NCBI RefSeq assembly: GCF_024343615.1
Contig: NZ_RJUB01000008.1
Span: 34,434 to 98,433 of the forward strand
Reading direction: 5' to 3'
Length of the DNA: 64,000 bases
DNA from: Ferruginibacter sp. HRS2-29
Lineage (GTDB): Bacteria > Bacteroidota > Bacteroidia > Chitinophagales > Chitinophagaceae
A program made the translations under genes and the position numbers. Positions within the stretch are counted from its first letter, which is position 1. Every line of letters begins with the position of its first letter. Shown here in pieces: positions 15,578 through 24,229 of the stretch. The notes beneath the pieces were generated by a model that ran no database searches, was not told where the DNA came from, and saw only the letters and a program-made list of their open reading frames with translations.

Positions 15578-17356
15578 TCACTCCTCATTCCCATCTTTTT
15601 TCTTCTTCTTTTTCTTTCCCGGATCGTAGATCTTTTGCGCTTTGTAGATCTGCATGAGGAATTCCTGCTGAAGGAAATTCGTTTCGTCTGCAGAAGAAAG
15701 GGCTACGCTTTTTATAAGCGGCCAGTCTATTTTTTTTGCATAGGGCGATTGTTTCAGTTTCAACGCAAAGGCCGTTACCGCTGCCGCGAATTTGAGTTCT
15801 TTATCTACACTGTCGATATGCTGGTAATTCGATTTTACATTATACCGAAGGTTATTGGTAGTAGTATCATTTATGGTTGTATAACGCAGGTCTACCGTAG
15901 CGATATCATCCGCAAGCGTGCTTGTTTTTGAGAGTTCATTCTGCTGTGTTGGTACCACCTGGAAAATAGCAAGGGTACTGTTGCCGCTTCCTATCTCTCC
16001 ACCTTCGAGCTCGTTGGTAGATTCGTTGAGTGCTTCTTTTTTATTATCGAACCCTATCAGCCTGTATTCCTTCACCATCGAAGGATTGAACGTGACATTC
16101 ATGAACACATCATTGGCAACGGCATACAGAGTTTGCGTCAGTTCCTTCACCAATACTTTTTCCGCTTCTTTGATATCATCGAGATAAGCGTAATTTCCAT
16201 TTCCTTTTTTAGCAAGCGTCTGCAGTTTGGAATCTTTCAGGTTACCCATTCCCACACCCAGGCAGGTAAGGTATACACCTGTTTGTCTTTGCTTGGTCAC
16301 TAATTCATCCAGGGCTTTTTCAGAAGTTTCGCCTACATTGAAATCCCCGTCAGTAGCAAGGATGATCCTGTTGTTGCCACCTTTTATAAAGGAGCTTTCC
16401 GCCAGTTTATAAGCCGCACGGATCGCTGATTCGCCCGGTGTATCGCCGGCCGCTTCGAGTTCCTCGATCGATTTTGAGATCTTATCCTTTTCGGCGCCTG
16501 ACGTTGGTGGAAGCCAGATACCTACCGTTCCGCCATACATCACAATAGATACCATATCCTGCGGACGCAGGTTCTTAACGAACAACTGGAAGGCAGCTTT
16601 CAGTAAGGGCAGCCTGTTGGGCATATCCATACTTCCGGAAACATCTATGAGGAAAACAAAATTGCTTGGCGGAACTTTATCGAGATTAAGTTTTTTGGCA
16701 CTTACATTCAGGAACAACAATTGGTTGGTAGCATCCCACGGACAGGAAGTAAGTTGCGATTCCAGCTTGAAGATATTTCCTTCTTCGGGCTGGCGGTAAT
16801 GGAGGTTGAAATAATTCACCATTTCTTCCACTTTCACTGCATCAGGTGGCACAAGGCTTCCGCCATTGATGAAGCGGCGGACATTGCTATAAGAGGCTTT
16901 ATTGACGCTCAGTGAAAAACCGGTGTTGGGATAGTTGGCCGTTTTGATGAAATCGTTTTCTACCAGTTGAAAATAAGTTTCGTTGCTGGCGGCCCAGCTG
17001 GGACGCGAACTCTGCTTAAGATCTTTCGTTACAGAAATGAGCTTGGGTTTGCTTTTGGTGGCAGCCGTAACCGATATTTTCAGCACGATGGTTTGCCATA
17101 CATCTGTTTTTACCTTCACAGACCTGGTCTCATACCCGTCAAGCGAAAGTGTAAGCGAATCGTATAGCTGGTTGATGGTAATACCAAAACTGCCGGCGTT
17201 TCCCGAGGTATAGATAGCTTTTGCCCCATGTATGAATATCTTCACATTGGGCAGGCCATTGTTCTTTTCATCCTTTATTTCCCCGCGTAAATAGTATTGG
17301 CTGAATGCAGGAATTGCAAGAAGGCTAAGCAGGCAGTATATGATAAGCGGTTTCAA
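15578..17356 (-). CDS. Exported VWA-domain protein with carboxypeptidase-regulatory-like domain
   Basis: A 592-residue exported protein of the YfbK-like von Willebrand family. Signal peptide 1-20. A beta-sandwich CarboxypepD_reg-like domain occupies about 21-95 (RGEIKDEKNNGLPNVKIFIH). The VWF-type N-terminal segment includes the typical FSLSVNKASYSNVRRFINGG and VEEMVNYF. The VWA domain starts near 232 with the metal-ion site DVSGSMD (238-244) and the later ATDGDFNVG. A C-terminal DUF3520-like region contains VDLRY, and the tail is a Lys-rich KKKKKKKDG. It starts at TTG (17356); no nearby ATG would keep the signal peptide. A TATTTTTG -7 box lies a few bases upstream. Partner unknown. Confidence 0.88.
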   Translation of the reverse strand: MKPLIIYCLLSLLAIPAFSQYYLRGEIKDEKNNGLPNVKIFIHGAKAIYTSGNAGSFGITINQLYDSLTLSLDGYETRSVKVKTDVWQTIVLKISVTAATKSKPKLISVTKDLKQSSRPSWAASNETYFQLVENDFIKTANYPNTGFSLSVNKASYSNVRRFINGGSLVPPDAVKVEEMVNYFNLHYRQPEEGNIFKLESQLTSCPWDATNQLLFLNVSAKKLNLDKVPPSNFVFLIDVSGSMDMPNRLPLLKAAFQLFVKNLRPQDMVSIVMYGGTVGIWLPPTSGAEKDKISKSIEELEAAGDTPGESAIRAAYKLAESSFIKGGNNRIILATDGDFNVGETSEKALDELVTKQRQTGVYLTCLGVGMGNLKDSKLQTLAKKGNGNYAYLDDIKEAEKVLVKELTQTLYAVANDVFMNVTFNPSMVKEYRLIGFDNKKEALNESTNELEGGEIGSGNSTLAIFQVVPTQQNELSKTSTLADDIATVDLRYTTINDTTTNNLRYNVKSNYQHIDSVDKELKFAAAVTAFALKLKQSPYAKKIDWPLIKSVALSSADETNFLQQEFLMQIYKAQKIYDPGKKKKKKKDGNEE

Positions 17357-17362
17357 TCAGGT

Positions 17363-17370
17363 CAAAAATA
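17363..17370 (-). promoter_or_regulatory. Candidate -7 element of the VWA gene
   Basis: On the minus strand TATTTTTG fits TAnnTTTG. An ATTG is found 22 bases further upstream instead of 19. If this is the promoter, transcription would begin at or next to the TTG start codon, giving a nearly leaderless mRNA. Confidence 0.4.
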
Positions 17371-17427
17371 GCTAAAATACGGGTTTTGGTATCAATAGCT
17401 AACGAAGATACTTTTCGAATGTTGTAA

Positions 17428-17967
17428 TCACCCCTCAATTAACTGGTAAATCTCTCTTAAATTTCTACCCAGCCCATCGTAATCCAGCCCATAACCCAGC
17501 AGGAACTTGTTGGGCACGCTGAACCCGAGGTAATCTATTTTGATGGGGTGCACCAGCGCATCGGGTTTGTGCAGCAGCGAAGCGATCTTCAAAGACGCCG
17601 GTTGCTGTGCCACCAGCTGCGGTAAGAACTCATTCAATGTTTTACCTGTATCAACGATATCTTCCACCACGATCACATGCCTGTCTTTCAAAGGCTCGTC
17701 AAGCCCGATAGAAGTGATCACATGCCCCGTGCTGCGGGTTCCTTTATACGAAGCCAGCTTGATGAAACAGATCTCCGCGTCGATCTCCAGTTCTTTGAAA
17801 AGATCCGATGCAAACATGAACGAACCATTCAGTATCGCGATGAACAACGGGCGCTTGCCTGCATATTCCCTGTTGATCTCCCCTGCCAGTCTTTTGATCT
17901 GCTCGTCTATCTGCGCTACCGTCAGGTAGGGTTGAAATTTCTTATCGTTGACCTGTATAACAGCCAT
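17428..17967 (-). CDS. hpt: Hypoxanthine phosphoribosyltransferase
   Basis: Purine salvage: converts hypoxanthine (and usually guanine) with PRPP to IMP/GMP, cytosolic. Length 179 residues, typical. The PRPP-binding motif EDIVDTGKT is at residues 102-110 (HVIVVEDIVDTGKTL). The early LFIAILNGSFMFASDL loop and the flexible SYKGTRSTG loop (73-81) are in the family positions. The C-terminal YLGFSVPNKFLLGYGLDYDGLGRNL is the base-binding region. It is the last gene of a tight minus-strand operon, 6 bases after the LysM glucosaminidase gene. The grouping is probably organisational rather than functional. Confidence 0.95.
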   Translation of the reverse strand: MAVIQVNDKKFQPYLTVAQIDEQIKRLAGEINREYAGKRPLFIAILNGSFMFASDLFKELEIDAEICFIKLASYKGTRSTGHVITSIGLDEPLKDRHVIVVEDIVDTGKTLNEFLPQLVAQQPASLKIASLLHKPDALVHPIKIDYLGFSVPNKFLLGYGLDYDGLGRNLREIYQLIEG

Positions 17968-17973
17968 GTTTAT

Positions 17974-19128
17974 TTATTTAGATATGATCAATTTTTGTCC
18001 GATGGTAAGCTCATCAGCTTCCAGCCTGTTCCATTCACGGAGCTGCTGAACCGATACGTTGTATTTTCTTGCAATGGCATACAAACCTTCTTTTGGCTGT
18101 ACTTCGTGGATCTTTGCAGCAACATCATTTTTGATCACGATGGTCTGCCCGATCGCGAGTCCCGGCCTGAGGTTGATCTTTGTGCCTTTTGCCACCACTG
18201 CATTTTCAGGCAGATTATTATACTGCATCAGGTACTGAAGCTGTACGGCATTGTTCTGGGAAATTTCATACAGGCTTTCCTTTTGCAAAGCGATATAATA
18301 ATCGCGGTTGCCCTGCTTTGGTTTCTTTTCGAGGTAGATCCATTGGTCTTCTGCTACCAGGCCATCCTGTTTAAGATCGTTGTATTCCAGCAATTTTGCC
18401 AGCGCAATGTCATTGCGGGTAGCCACTGCCAGCAGCGATGTGCCTTTGAGCGCCAGCACGGCTTTAAGGCCATTGAACAGGCTCTTGCCTTTTTTGGAAG
18501 CGCTGTTGGTTTCAGTTTTTGTATCGGCATCTTCCACGATGATGGAAGGAGAGATCGTTATTTTCTTTTCTACATTATTACTATCTACTACCACCGGAGA
18601 TATCACTACACTTTCTCCGGCCGCTTCCGGCGAATCGAATTGCTGCAGGTTGTTGGTCTCAATGTTTTTTATGAGGATCATCGGGTATTTCGGATTAGTA
18701 GCATAACCTGCTTTCTTCAATCCATAAGCCCATCCTTTGTAATCTGTAGGTTCGAGTTGAAAAAGCGAAGCATAACGTCCATTGTTGCGCAGGAAGTCGC
18801 TGTGATCGCGGTAGCTGTCTTCTGCATTCCTGTATTTCCGGAAACACTCATTGGGCGCATCATCGGTGTGGGTTACAGATTCACCCGTCCAGTTACTTTT
18901 ACATTTTATGCCAAAATGATTGTTGGATCTTTTCACCAGGTCACTGTTGCCACTTTCCGTTTCGAGCAGGCCCTGCGCCAGCGTAATGGAAGCCGGGATA
19001 CCCGAGCGTTTCATTTCCGCGATAGCGATATCCTTGTACGTATTGATGTATTCCTGTACGGTGATGGTCTGCCCGAAAGAACAGTACATCATTAAAGAAC
19101 AGATCGCTACAGTAATAATTTTTTTCAT
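17974..19128 (-). CDS. Exported glucosaminidase with LysM domains
   Basis: A 384-residue peptidoglycan hydrolase candidate. Signal peptide 1-19. The mannosyl-glycoprotein endo-beta-N-acetylglucosaminidase-like domain (FlgJ/AcmA type) occupies about 22-165, with the expected catalytic Glu in LLETESGNSD (Glu56) and NNHFGIKCK downstream. A Ser/Asp-rich linker (170-225) is followed by a LysM-like region at about 230-330 and a clear C-terminal LysM (IHEVQPKEGLYAIARKYNVS to GQKLIISK, about 340-384), which binds glycan chains. It acts in the periplasm or at the wall, probably in cell-wall remodelling. The start ATG (19128) is 4 bases from the methyltransferase stop, so it is cotranscribed. Confidence 0.9.
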   Translation of the reverse strand: MKKIITVAICSLMMYCSFGQTITVQEYINTYKDIAIAEMKRSGIPASITLAQGLLETESGNSDLVKRSNNHFGIKCKSNWTGESVTHTDDAPNECFRKYRNAEDSYRDHSDFLRNNGRYASLFQLEPTDYKGWAYGLKKAGYATNPKYPMILIKNIETNNLQQFDSPEAAGESVVISPVVVDSNNVEKKITISPSIIVEDADTKTETNSASKKGKSLFNGLKAVLALKGTSLLAVATRNDIALAKLLEYNDLKQDGLVAEDQWIYLEKKPKQGNRDYYIALQKESLYEISQNNAVQLQYLMQYNNLPENAVVAKGTKINLRPGLAIGQTIVIKNDVAAKIHEVQPKEGLYAIARKYNVSVQQLREWNRLEADELTIGQKLIISK

Positions 19129-19132
19129 TCCA

Positions 19133-19774
19133 TCATTTTTTTCTGATCAGCATCAAGCCGTCCCTTACTGTTAGTAATACCTGTTGCACTCTCTGATCCT
19201 TTGCCACATGTGCATTGAATGCCTGTATGGCCAATGCATTTTTGCCTTTCACTTCTTCTTCCAGCACCTGCCCGTGAAAAAGCACATTATCCGCCAGGAT
19301 ATACCCCCCTGGTTTTATAAGCGGCAAAGTTAATTCGTAATAGTCAATATAACTCACTTTATCAGCATCAATAAAAACTATATCCCAGGCCTCCTTCAGT
19401 GTAGGAATGATGGTTCTGGCATCACCAGTGTGTAAGCGTATATTTTTTGTGGCGCCTGCTTTTTCAAAATTGGCCAATGATGTAGCTGCATCTTCTTCGC
19501 GTATTTCAATGGTATGCAGCAGGCCGTTTTCTTCCAGCCCTTTTGCCAGGCATAAGGCACTGAAGCCGGTGAATGTCCCTATTTCGAGAATGCGTTGCGG
19601 ACGTATCATACGGCTGATTATTTCGAGAAAAACCCCCTGTACATGCCCGCTGAGCATGTGCGCATGCGGATGTTGCGCATAGGTTTCACGGGCAACTTCT
19701 TCCGAAACCGCATCCAGCGCCGAAGAGAATTTTTCTGAATATTGTTCCGCTTTTATATTTACAAGCTCCGTCAT
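19133..19774 (-). CDS. SAM-dependent O-methyltransferase (class I, COMT-like)
   Basis: A 213-residue cytosolic methyltransferase of the Methyltransf_3 family. SAM motif I is EIGTFTGFSALCLAKGL (64-80). The acidic loop HTIEIREEDAATS binds the ribose. DIVFIDADKVSYIDYYE (about 132-148) carries the metal-ligand Asp residues of the cation-dependent COMT/CCoAOMT class, and ILADNVLFHGQV has the third. The substrate (a catechol-like molecule in relatives) is unknown. Its ATG overlaps the symporter TGA as ATGA, so translation is coupled. Confidence 0.9.
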   Translation of the reverse strand: MTELVNIKAEQYSEKFSSALDAVSEEVARETYAQHPHAHMLSGHVQGVFLEIISRMIRPQRILEIGTFTGFSALCLAKGLEENGLLHTIEIREEDAATSLANFEKAGATKNIRLHTGDARTIIPTLKEAWDIVFIDADKVSYIDYYELTLPLIKPGGYILADNVLFHGQVLEEEVKGKNALAIQAFNAHVAKDQRVQQVLLTVRDGLMLIRKK

Positions 19775-21228
19775 ATTTTTTCAACCACTGTTTTCTTTGA
19801 TACCAGCCATAGACCGATAAAAGTGAGCAGGCCGTTTACGATCAGCAGTTCGGAACCAATCTGGAAACCGCCGAGTAATTCTTTTTGAAATTTATCCAGG
19901 ACAAAACAAATCAGCGGTGCTGCAATGCAGACAACCGGCACCAGTTTATCATGCACCTGTTTTTTAGTAAGAATACCGAATGTGAACAGCCCCAGTAACG
20001 GACCATAAGTATATGCCGCCACTTTCAGGATCACATTGATCATACTCGGATCGTTTACTTTGTAAAATACTAATACGAACAAAAGGAATACTGCTGCCAC
20101 AGTAAGATGTATCCGTTGTCTTATTTTTTTCTTCTTCGCTTCGCTCCAATCTTCTCTTCTCTGCATACCGAGTATATCGATGCAGAATGAAGAAGTGAGT
20201 GCGGTGATGGCTCCATCTGCACTCGGGAACAATGCCGATATAAGCGCTATGATAAAAATGATTGAAACGATGGAAGGCATATGGTTCAATGCCAGATCGG
20301 GAAATAACTTATCTCCAGTACTGGTGACTGCCTGCTGTGCGCCATAAAGGTGCAATAGCCCGCCCAGGAAAAGGAAGATGAAGATCACCACTACCATGAT
20401 GAGCGAAAGGGTGATGATATTTTTCTGCGAATCTTTCAGGCGTTTTACGGAGATCGTTTTTTGCATCATTTCCTGATCCATACCCGTCATGGTGATGGTG
20501 ATGAATGCACCGGCAAGTATCTGTTTCACAAAAAACAATTTGTTGCCGGGATCGGTGAAGAATATTTTCGAATATCCTTTATCATTCATGGAAGAAATGG
20601 CTTCGCCAAAACTGAGCCCCATAGTATGTAAGATGTAAACCACGCAAACGATGAGCCCCGTAAGCATGAACGTTGTCTGAAGCGTATCGGTGAATACGAT
20701 GGTCTTCACACCACCTTCGTAAGTGTAGATCAGGATCATCACCAGGATGATGAGAGTGGTAACCCAGAAGGGAACGCCAAGGCTGGATAAAATGGAGTCC
20801 TGCAGTATTTTTACAACAAGGTAAAGCCGTGCAGTTGCGCCAAGTGTTCGGGAAAGAATGAAAAAAGCGGCGCCTGTTTTGTACGATTTGATACCGAGCC
20901 TGGTGCTTAGGTAATTATATATGGAGGTAAGATTGAGGCGGTAATAAAGCGGCAGCAGCACATAGGCTATCACGAAATACCCGATAAGGTAACCGATCAC
21001 GATCTGGAAATACGCGAAGGAATCTTTTCCTACACCTCCCGGGACGCTTACAAATGTTACTCCCGACAGGGAAGTTCCGATCATCCCGAATGCCACCAGC
21101 ATCCAGTTGGAGTTCCTGTTGCCAATGAAAAAAGATTCGTTATCGGAATTCTTACTCGTGTACCAGGCCACACCAAGCAATAAAAGGAAGTAACCAATCA
21201 CAAAAGCGAGCAAAACTGTAGGAGACAT
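19771..21228 (-). CDS. Sodium:solute symporter family transporter
   Basis: A 485-residue inner-membrane protein with 13 or so hydrophobic helices, of the SSS (PutP/SGLT) family. Family signatures seen: GMIGTSLSGVTFVSVPGGVG near residue 50, the LSRTLGATARLYL helix, and the Na+-site-like region SALFPSADGAITALTSSF near residue 340. It imports an organic solute with Na+; the substrate cannot be read from sequence. First gene of the operon with the methyltransferase, LysM glucosaminidase and hpt. Divergent from the LOG gene with 77 bases between starts. Confidence 0.92.
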   Translation of the reverse strand: MSPTVLLAFVIGYFLLLLGVAWYTSKNSDNESFFIGNRNSNWMLVAFGMIGTSLSGVTFVSVPGGVGKDSFAYFQIVIGYLIGYFVIAYVLLPLYYRLNLTSIYNYLSTRLGIKSYKTGAAFFILSRTLGATARLYLVVKILQDSILSSLGVPFWVTTLIILVMILIYTYEGGVKTIVFTDTLQTTFMLTGLIVCVVYILHTMGLSFGEAISSMNDKGYSKIFFTDPGNKLFFVKQILAGAFITITMTGMDQEMMQKTISVKRLKDSQKNIITLSLIMVVVIFIFLFLGGLLHLYGAQQAVTSTGDKLFPDLALNHMPSIVSIIFIIALISALFPSADGAITALTSSFCIDILGMQRREDWSEAKKKKIRQRIHLTVAAVFLLFVLVFYKVNDPSMINVILKVAAYTYGPLLGLFTFGILTKKQVHDKLVPVVCIAAPLICFVLDKFQKELLGGFQIGSELLIVNGLLTFIGLWLVSKKTVVEKI

Positions 21229-21305
21229 AAAGATATATTTACGTAAAAATAAGCTTGAAAATAGAAAAAAACTTTGTGTCTTTGCTCTTTATTAATTTTT
21301 AACTT

Positions 21306-21842
21306 ATGCAGATAAGATCCATTGCTGTTTTTTGCGGCAGCAAAACCGGTGCAAACCCTTTGTTTGAAGAACATACCAGGCAACTCGGAAAACTTTTGGC
21401 AGAGCGGGAGATCACCGTGATCTATGGTGGTGGAAATAAGGGCCTGATGGGCGCTATAGCAAATTCCACCCTGGAAGCAAATGGAAAAGTGATCGGCATC
21501 ATCCCGAAGATGCTGAGCGAACGGGAGCATCAGCATTTCGGGCTTACAGAGATAACCGTGGTGGAAACCATGCATATCCGCAAACAAATGCTCTATGAAA
21601 AAAGTGATGCGGCTATCATTTTACCCGGCGGGTATGGCACACTCGATGAAGTATTTGAAATGCTCACCTGGAACCAGCTGAGCATTCACGATAAACGTAT
21701 TTTCATTTTGAACAGCGGCGGATTTTACGATCACCTGATCGCACACATCCATGCCATGGACAAGGAGATTTTTTTATACAGCCACCCGGATAATCAGATG
21801 ACTGTATTGAATACGCCGGAGGAATTGCTGGGGTATATTTAA
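21306..21842 (+). CDS. LOG-family protein (TIGR00730)
   Basis: A 178-residue Rossmann-fold protein of the LOG/YvdD family, with nucleoside 5'-monophosphate phosphoribohydrolase activity in characterised members (releases free base; cytokinin activation in plants). The motif PGGYGTLDE is at 107-115, and Arg92 in MHIRKQML is the conserved substrate residue. An IAVFCGSKTG start and YGGGNKGLMGA complete the fold. Cytosolic. Bacterial substrate uncertain. Downstream lies the 31-bp repeat array. Confidence 0.93.
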   Translation: MQIRSIAVFCGSKTGANPLFEEHTRQLGKLLAEREITVIYGGGNKGLMGAIANSTLEANGKVIGIIPKMLSEREHQHFGLTEITVVETMHIRKQMLYEKSDAAIILPGGYGTLDEVFEMLTWNQLSIHDKRIFILNSGGFYDHLIAHIHAMDKEIFLYSHPDNQMTVLNTPEELLGYI

Positions 21843-21995
21843 ACCCGCCTTCGACAGGCTCAGGCTGACAGACAACCACCTTCAACAGGCTCAGACTGAC
21901 AGACAACCACCTTCAACAGGCTCAGACTAACACAAACGCCTTCGACAAGCTCATCCTAACAGTAACTGTCAGCCTGAGCTTGTCGAAGGCGGGTT
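21842..21995. repeat. Tandem 29-31-bp repeat with one inverted copy
   Basis: Four direct copies of CCTTCGACAGGCTCAGGCTGAC-like units start at 21848, 21879, 21910 and 21939 (spacings 31, 31 and 29). One inverted copy follows at 21966-21995, matching the first copy at 29 of 30 bases. It fills the gap between convergent genes. The first and last units can form a long hairpin. Similar CCTTCGACAGGCTCAG words are known as dispersed intergenic repeats in several bacterial genomes. No ORF. Confidence 0.9.
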
Positions 21996-22039
21996 AAGTA
22001 CTCTACAGCAAGGCATTCGAAGCCAGGCCAAAGAAAATT

Positions 22040-22702
22040 TTAATCGTCACTGGTGCGCCTGCCGCGTACTACCTTGTTTTGAAACAAGGCGATGTTGTAT
22101 CCTGCACGGATGATCGGTATCACCCTTTTGCCGCCACCGCTGGTATTATAATCTATATAAGGAGAATTTTTTGAACCGGCTACATCGAAAGCCACTGAGA
22201 AATAATAAAATGAATTACTGCCTTCTTCCCTGCCGCCTGCATAACCTGCACCCAGCAATAAACTACTGGCATTGTAATTAAATTTATCAGTCGGCTGACT
22301 GTTAGCATAAATGAGTTTATATTTGATGATATTGTATTCGTACTGTGCCTGAAGGAACAGAAACTTTAGCGGAAACACCCGCACAAATGCACCCGGGCCA
22401 TAAATTGTCTGCCGAACCTTTCCCAGATAATTATAATAGTATGGATCGTATTGCCTTTGCGAAATATAATTGATACCAGCGCTAACCGCAACATCCAGAT
22501 ATCTATTTACGCTATAGCCAAAATAAGGGCTGATACCAAGTGCGGTAGTTCCTCCACCCAATGAAACATTCACCGATCCTCCTGTAAACAGGTTTTCTTT
22601 TTTGAATCCTCCTTTTTGATCATCATCGTCATCGGACTCCTTCTGTGCAAAAGCATTAACAGAAAACAATGTTACTAACAGTAAAGAATAAACGCTCTTC
22701 AT
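22040..22702 (-). CDS. Exported beta-barrel-like outer membrane protein
   Basis: A 220-residue protein with signal peptide (residues 1-18, cleavage after Ala-Phe-Ala-Gln), then an acidic ESDDDDDQKGG stretch, then alternating strands with Gly and aromatic residues (GISPYFGYSVNRYLDVAVSAG, QAQYEYNIIKYKLIY, SLLLGAGYAGG, FYYFSVAFDVAG) ending in IIRAGYNIALF. This looks like an 8-10-stranded outer-membrane barrel of the porin-family/OmpA-barrel kind. The start at MKSVYSLLL (22702) is chosen over one 20 codons upstream because it begins the signal peptide. It lies 10 bases behind the FAD-linked oxidase gene. Function unknown. Confidence 0.75.
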   Translation of the reverse strand: MKSVYSLLLVTLFSVNAFAQKESDDDDDQKGGFKKENLFTGGSVNVSLGGGTTALGISPYFGYSVNRYLDVAVSAGINYISQRQYDPYYYNYLGKVRQTIYGPGAFVRVFPLKFLFLQAQYEYNIIKYKLIYANSQPTDKFNYNASSLLLGAGYAGGREEGSNSFYYFSVAFDVAGSKNSPYIDYNTSGGGKRVIPIIRAGYNIALFQNKVVRGRRTSDD

Positions 22703-22712
22703 GGTTATTATT

Positions 22713-24134
22713 TTATAATGAATCAAATATCTTCCCTTTGTTGAGTATGTTGTTGGGATCAAATGCTTTTTTTATTCCCCTCATCAGTTCCAGGTTGGCC
22801 TCTTCAAATACGATGTCCATGTATTCCTTTTGTATCAACCCTATTCCATGCTCGCCACTGATGGTGCCGCCGAGTGAACTTACCAGCCTGAACAAAGCTT
22901 TCAGGGCAGGTATCACTTCAGGATTGTTGAGACTGTAAATGCTGCCTTCTTTTTTGATGCGGATATGCAGGTTACCATCACCCGCATGGCCGTAACAAAC
23001 TACCTTGAAATCATATTCTTTACCCAATGCCTTCACCCCATGGATCAATGCCGGAAGGTTTGCCCTTGGTACCACCGTATCTTCTTCGATGGTGTAACCA
23101 ACGAGTTTAACGGCTTCGGCAACACGCCTGCGCAATTTCCAGAGCTCGGCTTTTTGCTGGGCATCGTCTGCAAAGAATATCTCCCCGCAATCGAAGTCGA
23201 GCAACACTGTTGAAATGGCTTCCATCTCCGCCATCAACGTGTCCAGGTGATTGCCATCCACTTCAATGATCAGGTGAGCAGCCACGCCATCATCCACCGG
23301 TACCACGCTGCTGTCTACAAATTCGCTCACTATCTTCAAGGCATCAATTTCCACCAGTTCCAGCGCACTGGGCGTAAAGCCTGCACGGAAGATCGCACTC
23401 ACGGCCGCACCCGCTTTTTCAAGATCATTGAAAGGTACGAGCATCAGCAGATCAAACTTAGGGTGCGGTAGTAATTTTAGCACTATTTTAGTAACTAACC
23501 CCAGCGTGCCTTCGCTGCCCACTACCAGTTGTGTGAGATTATACCCGGTTGAATTCTTCAATACATTGGCGCCTGTCCAGATGATATCGCCGGAAGGCAA
23601 TACTACCTGCAGGTTGAGCACATAATCCTTTACCACGCCATATTTCACCGCTTTAGGGCCACCGCTGTTTTCGGCGATGTTGCCGCCGATAAAACAACTT
23701 CCCCTGCTGCTCGGATCGGGTGGGTAAAACAAGCCTTTTTCTTTCACGGCATTTTGCAGTACTTCAGTTATCACACCGGGCTCGGTAGTCACCTGCAGGT
23801 TGCGTTCATCGATCTCGATGATGGAATTCATTCTTTCGAAGGAAACCAATACACCACCAAGATGAGGCAATGCACCACCACTCAGGCCTGGACCGGCTCC
23901 ACGCGGGGTAACAGGTATCCTGTGTTCATTACAGATCTTCATCACGCTGCTGAGTTCTTCGGCAGTACGTGGTTTGATTACGATGTCGGGGAGAAAATGA
24001 AGGTTCTCTGTTTCGTCATGCGCATAATTATTGAGGCTTTCTTCGTCGGTAAAAACGTATTGTTCGCCCAATATCTGCCTGAAAGAAGAGAGGTGTGCCA
24101 GGAAGTCCGCAGTATCTTTTGTAGTCAAAGCCAT
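22713..24134 (-). CDS. FAD-linked oxidase, GlcD/D-lactate dehydrogenase type
   Basis: A 473-residue cytosolic or membrane-associated flavoenzyme oxidising a 2-hydroxy acid (glycolate, D-lactate or D-2-hydroxyglutarate in relatives). The FAD-binding_4 domain has PRGAGPGLSGGALPHLGG near residue 80 and GNIAENSGGPKAVKYG near 150. The FAD-oxidase C domain has the metal-site motif YGHAGDGNLHIRI (about 380) and the C-terminal GTISGEHGIGLIQKEYM. Substrate cannot be fixed without genetic context. The downstream barrel gene is probably unrelated. A stem-loop follows the PorP gene at its upstream end. Confidence 0.9.
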   Translation of the reverse strand: MALTTKDTADFLAHLSSFRQILGEQYVFTDEESLNNYAHDETENLHFLPDIVIKPRTAEELSSVMKICNEHRIPVTPRGAGPGLSGGALPHLGGVLVSFERMNSIIEIDERNLQVTTEPGVITEVLQNAVKEKGLFYPPDPSSRGSCFIGGNIAENSGGPKAVKYGVVKDYVLNLQVVLPSGDIIWTGANVLKNSTGYNLTQLVVGSEGTLGLVTKIVLKLLPHPKFDLLMLVPFNDLEKAGAAVSAIFRAGFTPSALELVEIDALKIVSEFVDSSVVPVDDGVAAHLIIEVDGNHLDTLMAEMEAISTVLLDFDCGEIFFADDAQQKAELWKLRRRVAEAVKLVGYTIEEDTVVPRANLPALIHGVKALGKEYDFKVVCYGHAGDGNLHIRIKKEGSIYSLNNPEVIPALKALFRLVSSLGGTISGEHGIGLIQKEYMDIVFEEANLELMRGIKKAFDPNNILNKGKIFDSL

Positions 24135-24177
24135 GAAAAATATTTGCGCAAAAATCGTAAAAAAAGCTGAACGCCGA

Positions 24178-24223
24178 CCACTTTATTGTAAAGCAGTTTT
24201 TTTCAGGTCTTTCAATAAAGTGG
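24178..24223 (-). promoter_or_regulatory. Stem-loop between PorP gene and FAD oxidase gene
   Basis: Arms CCACTTTATTG (24178-24188) and CAATAAAGTGG (24213-24223) are perfectly complementary, with a 24-base loop containing an A/T run. It lies 7 bases beyond the PorP stop and overlaps the likely FAD oxidase promoter region. No T run follows, so a weak terminator is the best guess. Confidence 0.5.
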
Positions 24224-24229
24224 CAGGCA

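Noticed and set aside
17677..19095. Long plus-strand ORF (472 codons) opposite the glucosaminidase and hpt genes
   Set aside because: It mirrors two well-supported genes on the other strand, has no recognisable domain, and its hydrophobic, Phe/Ile/Tyr-rich composition is typical of antisense translation.
21842..21995. 31-bp array as a possible CRISPR
   Set aside because: Units are adjacent with little spacer, one copy is inverted, and no cas genes are present.
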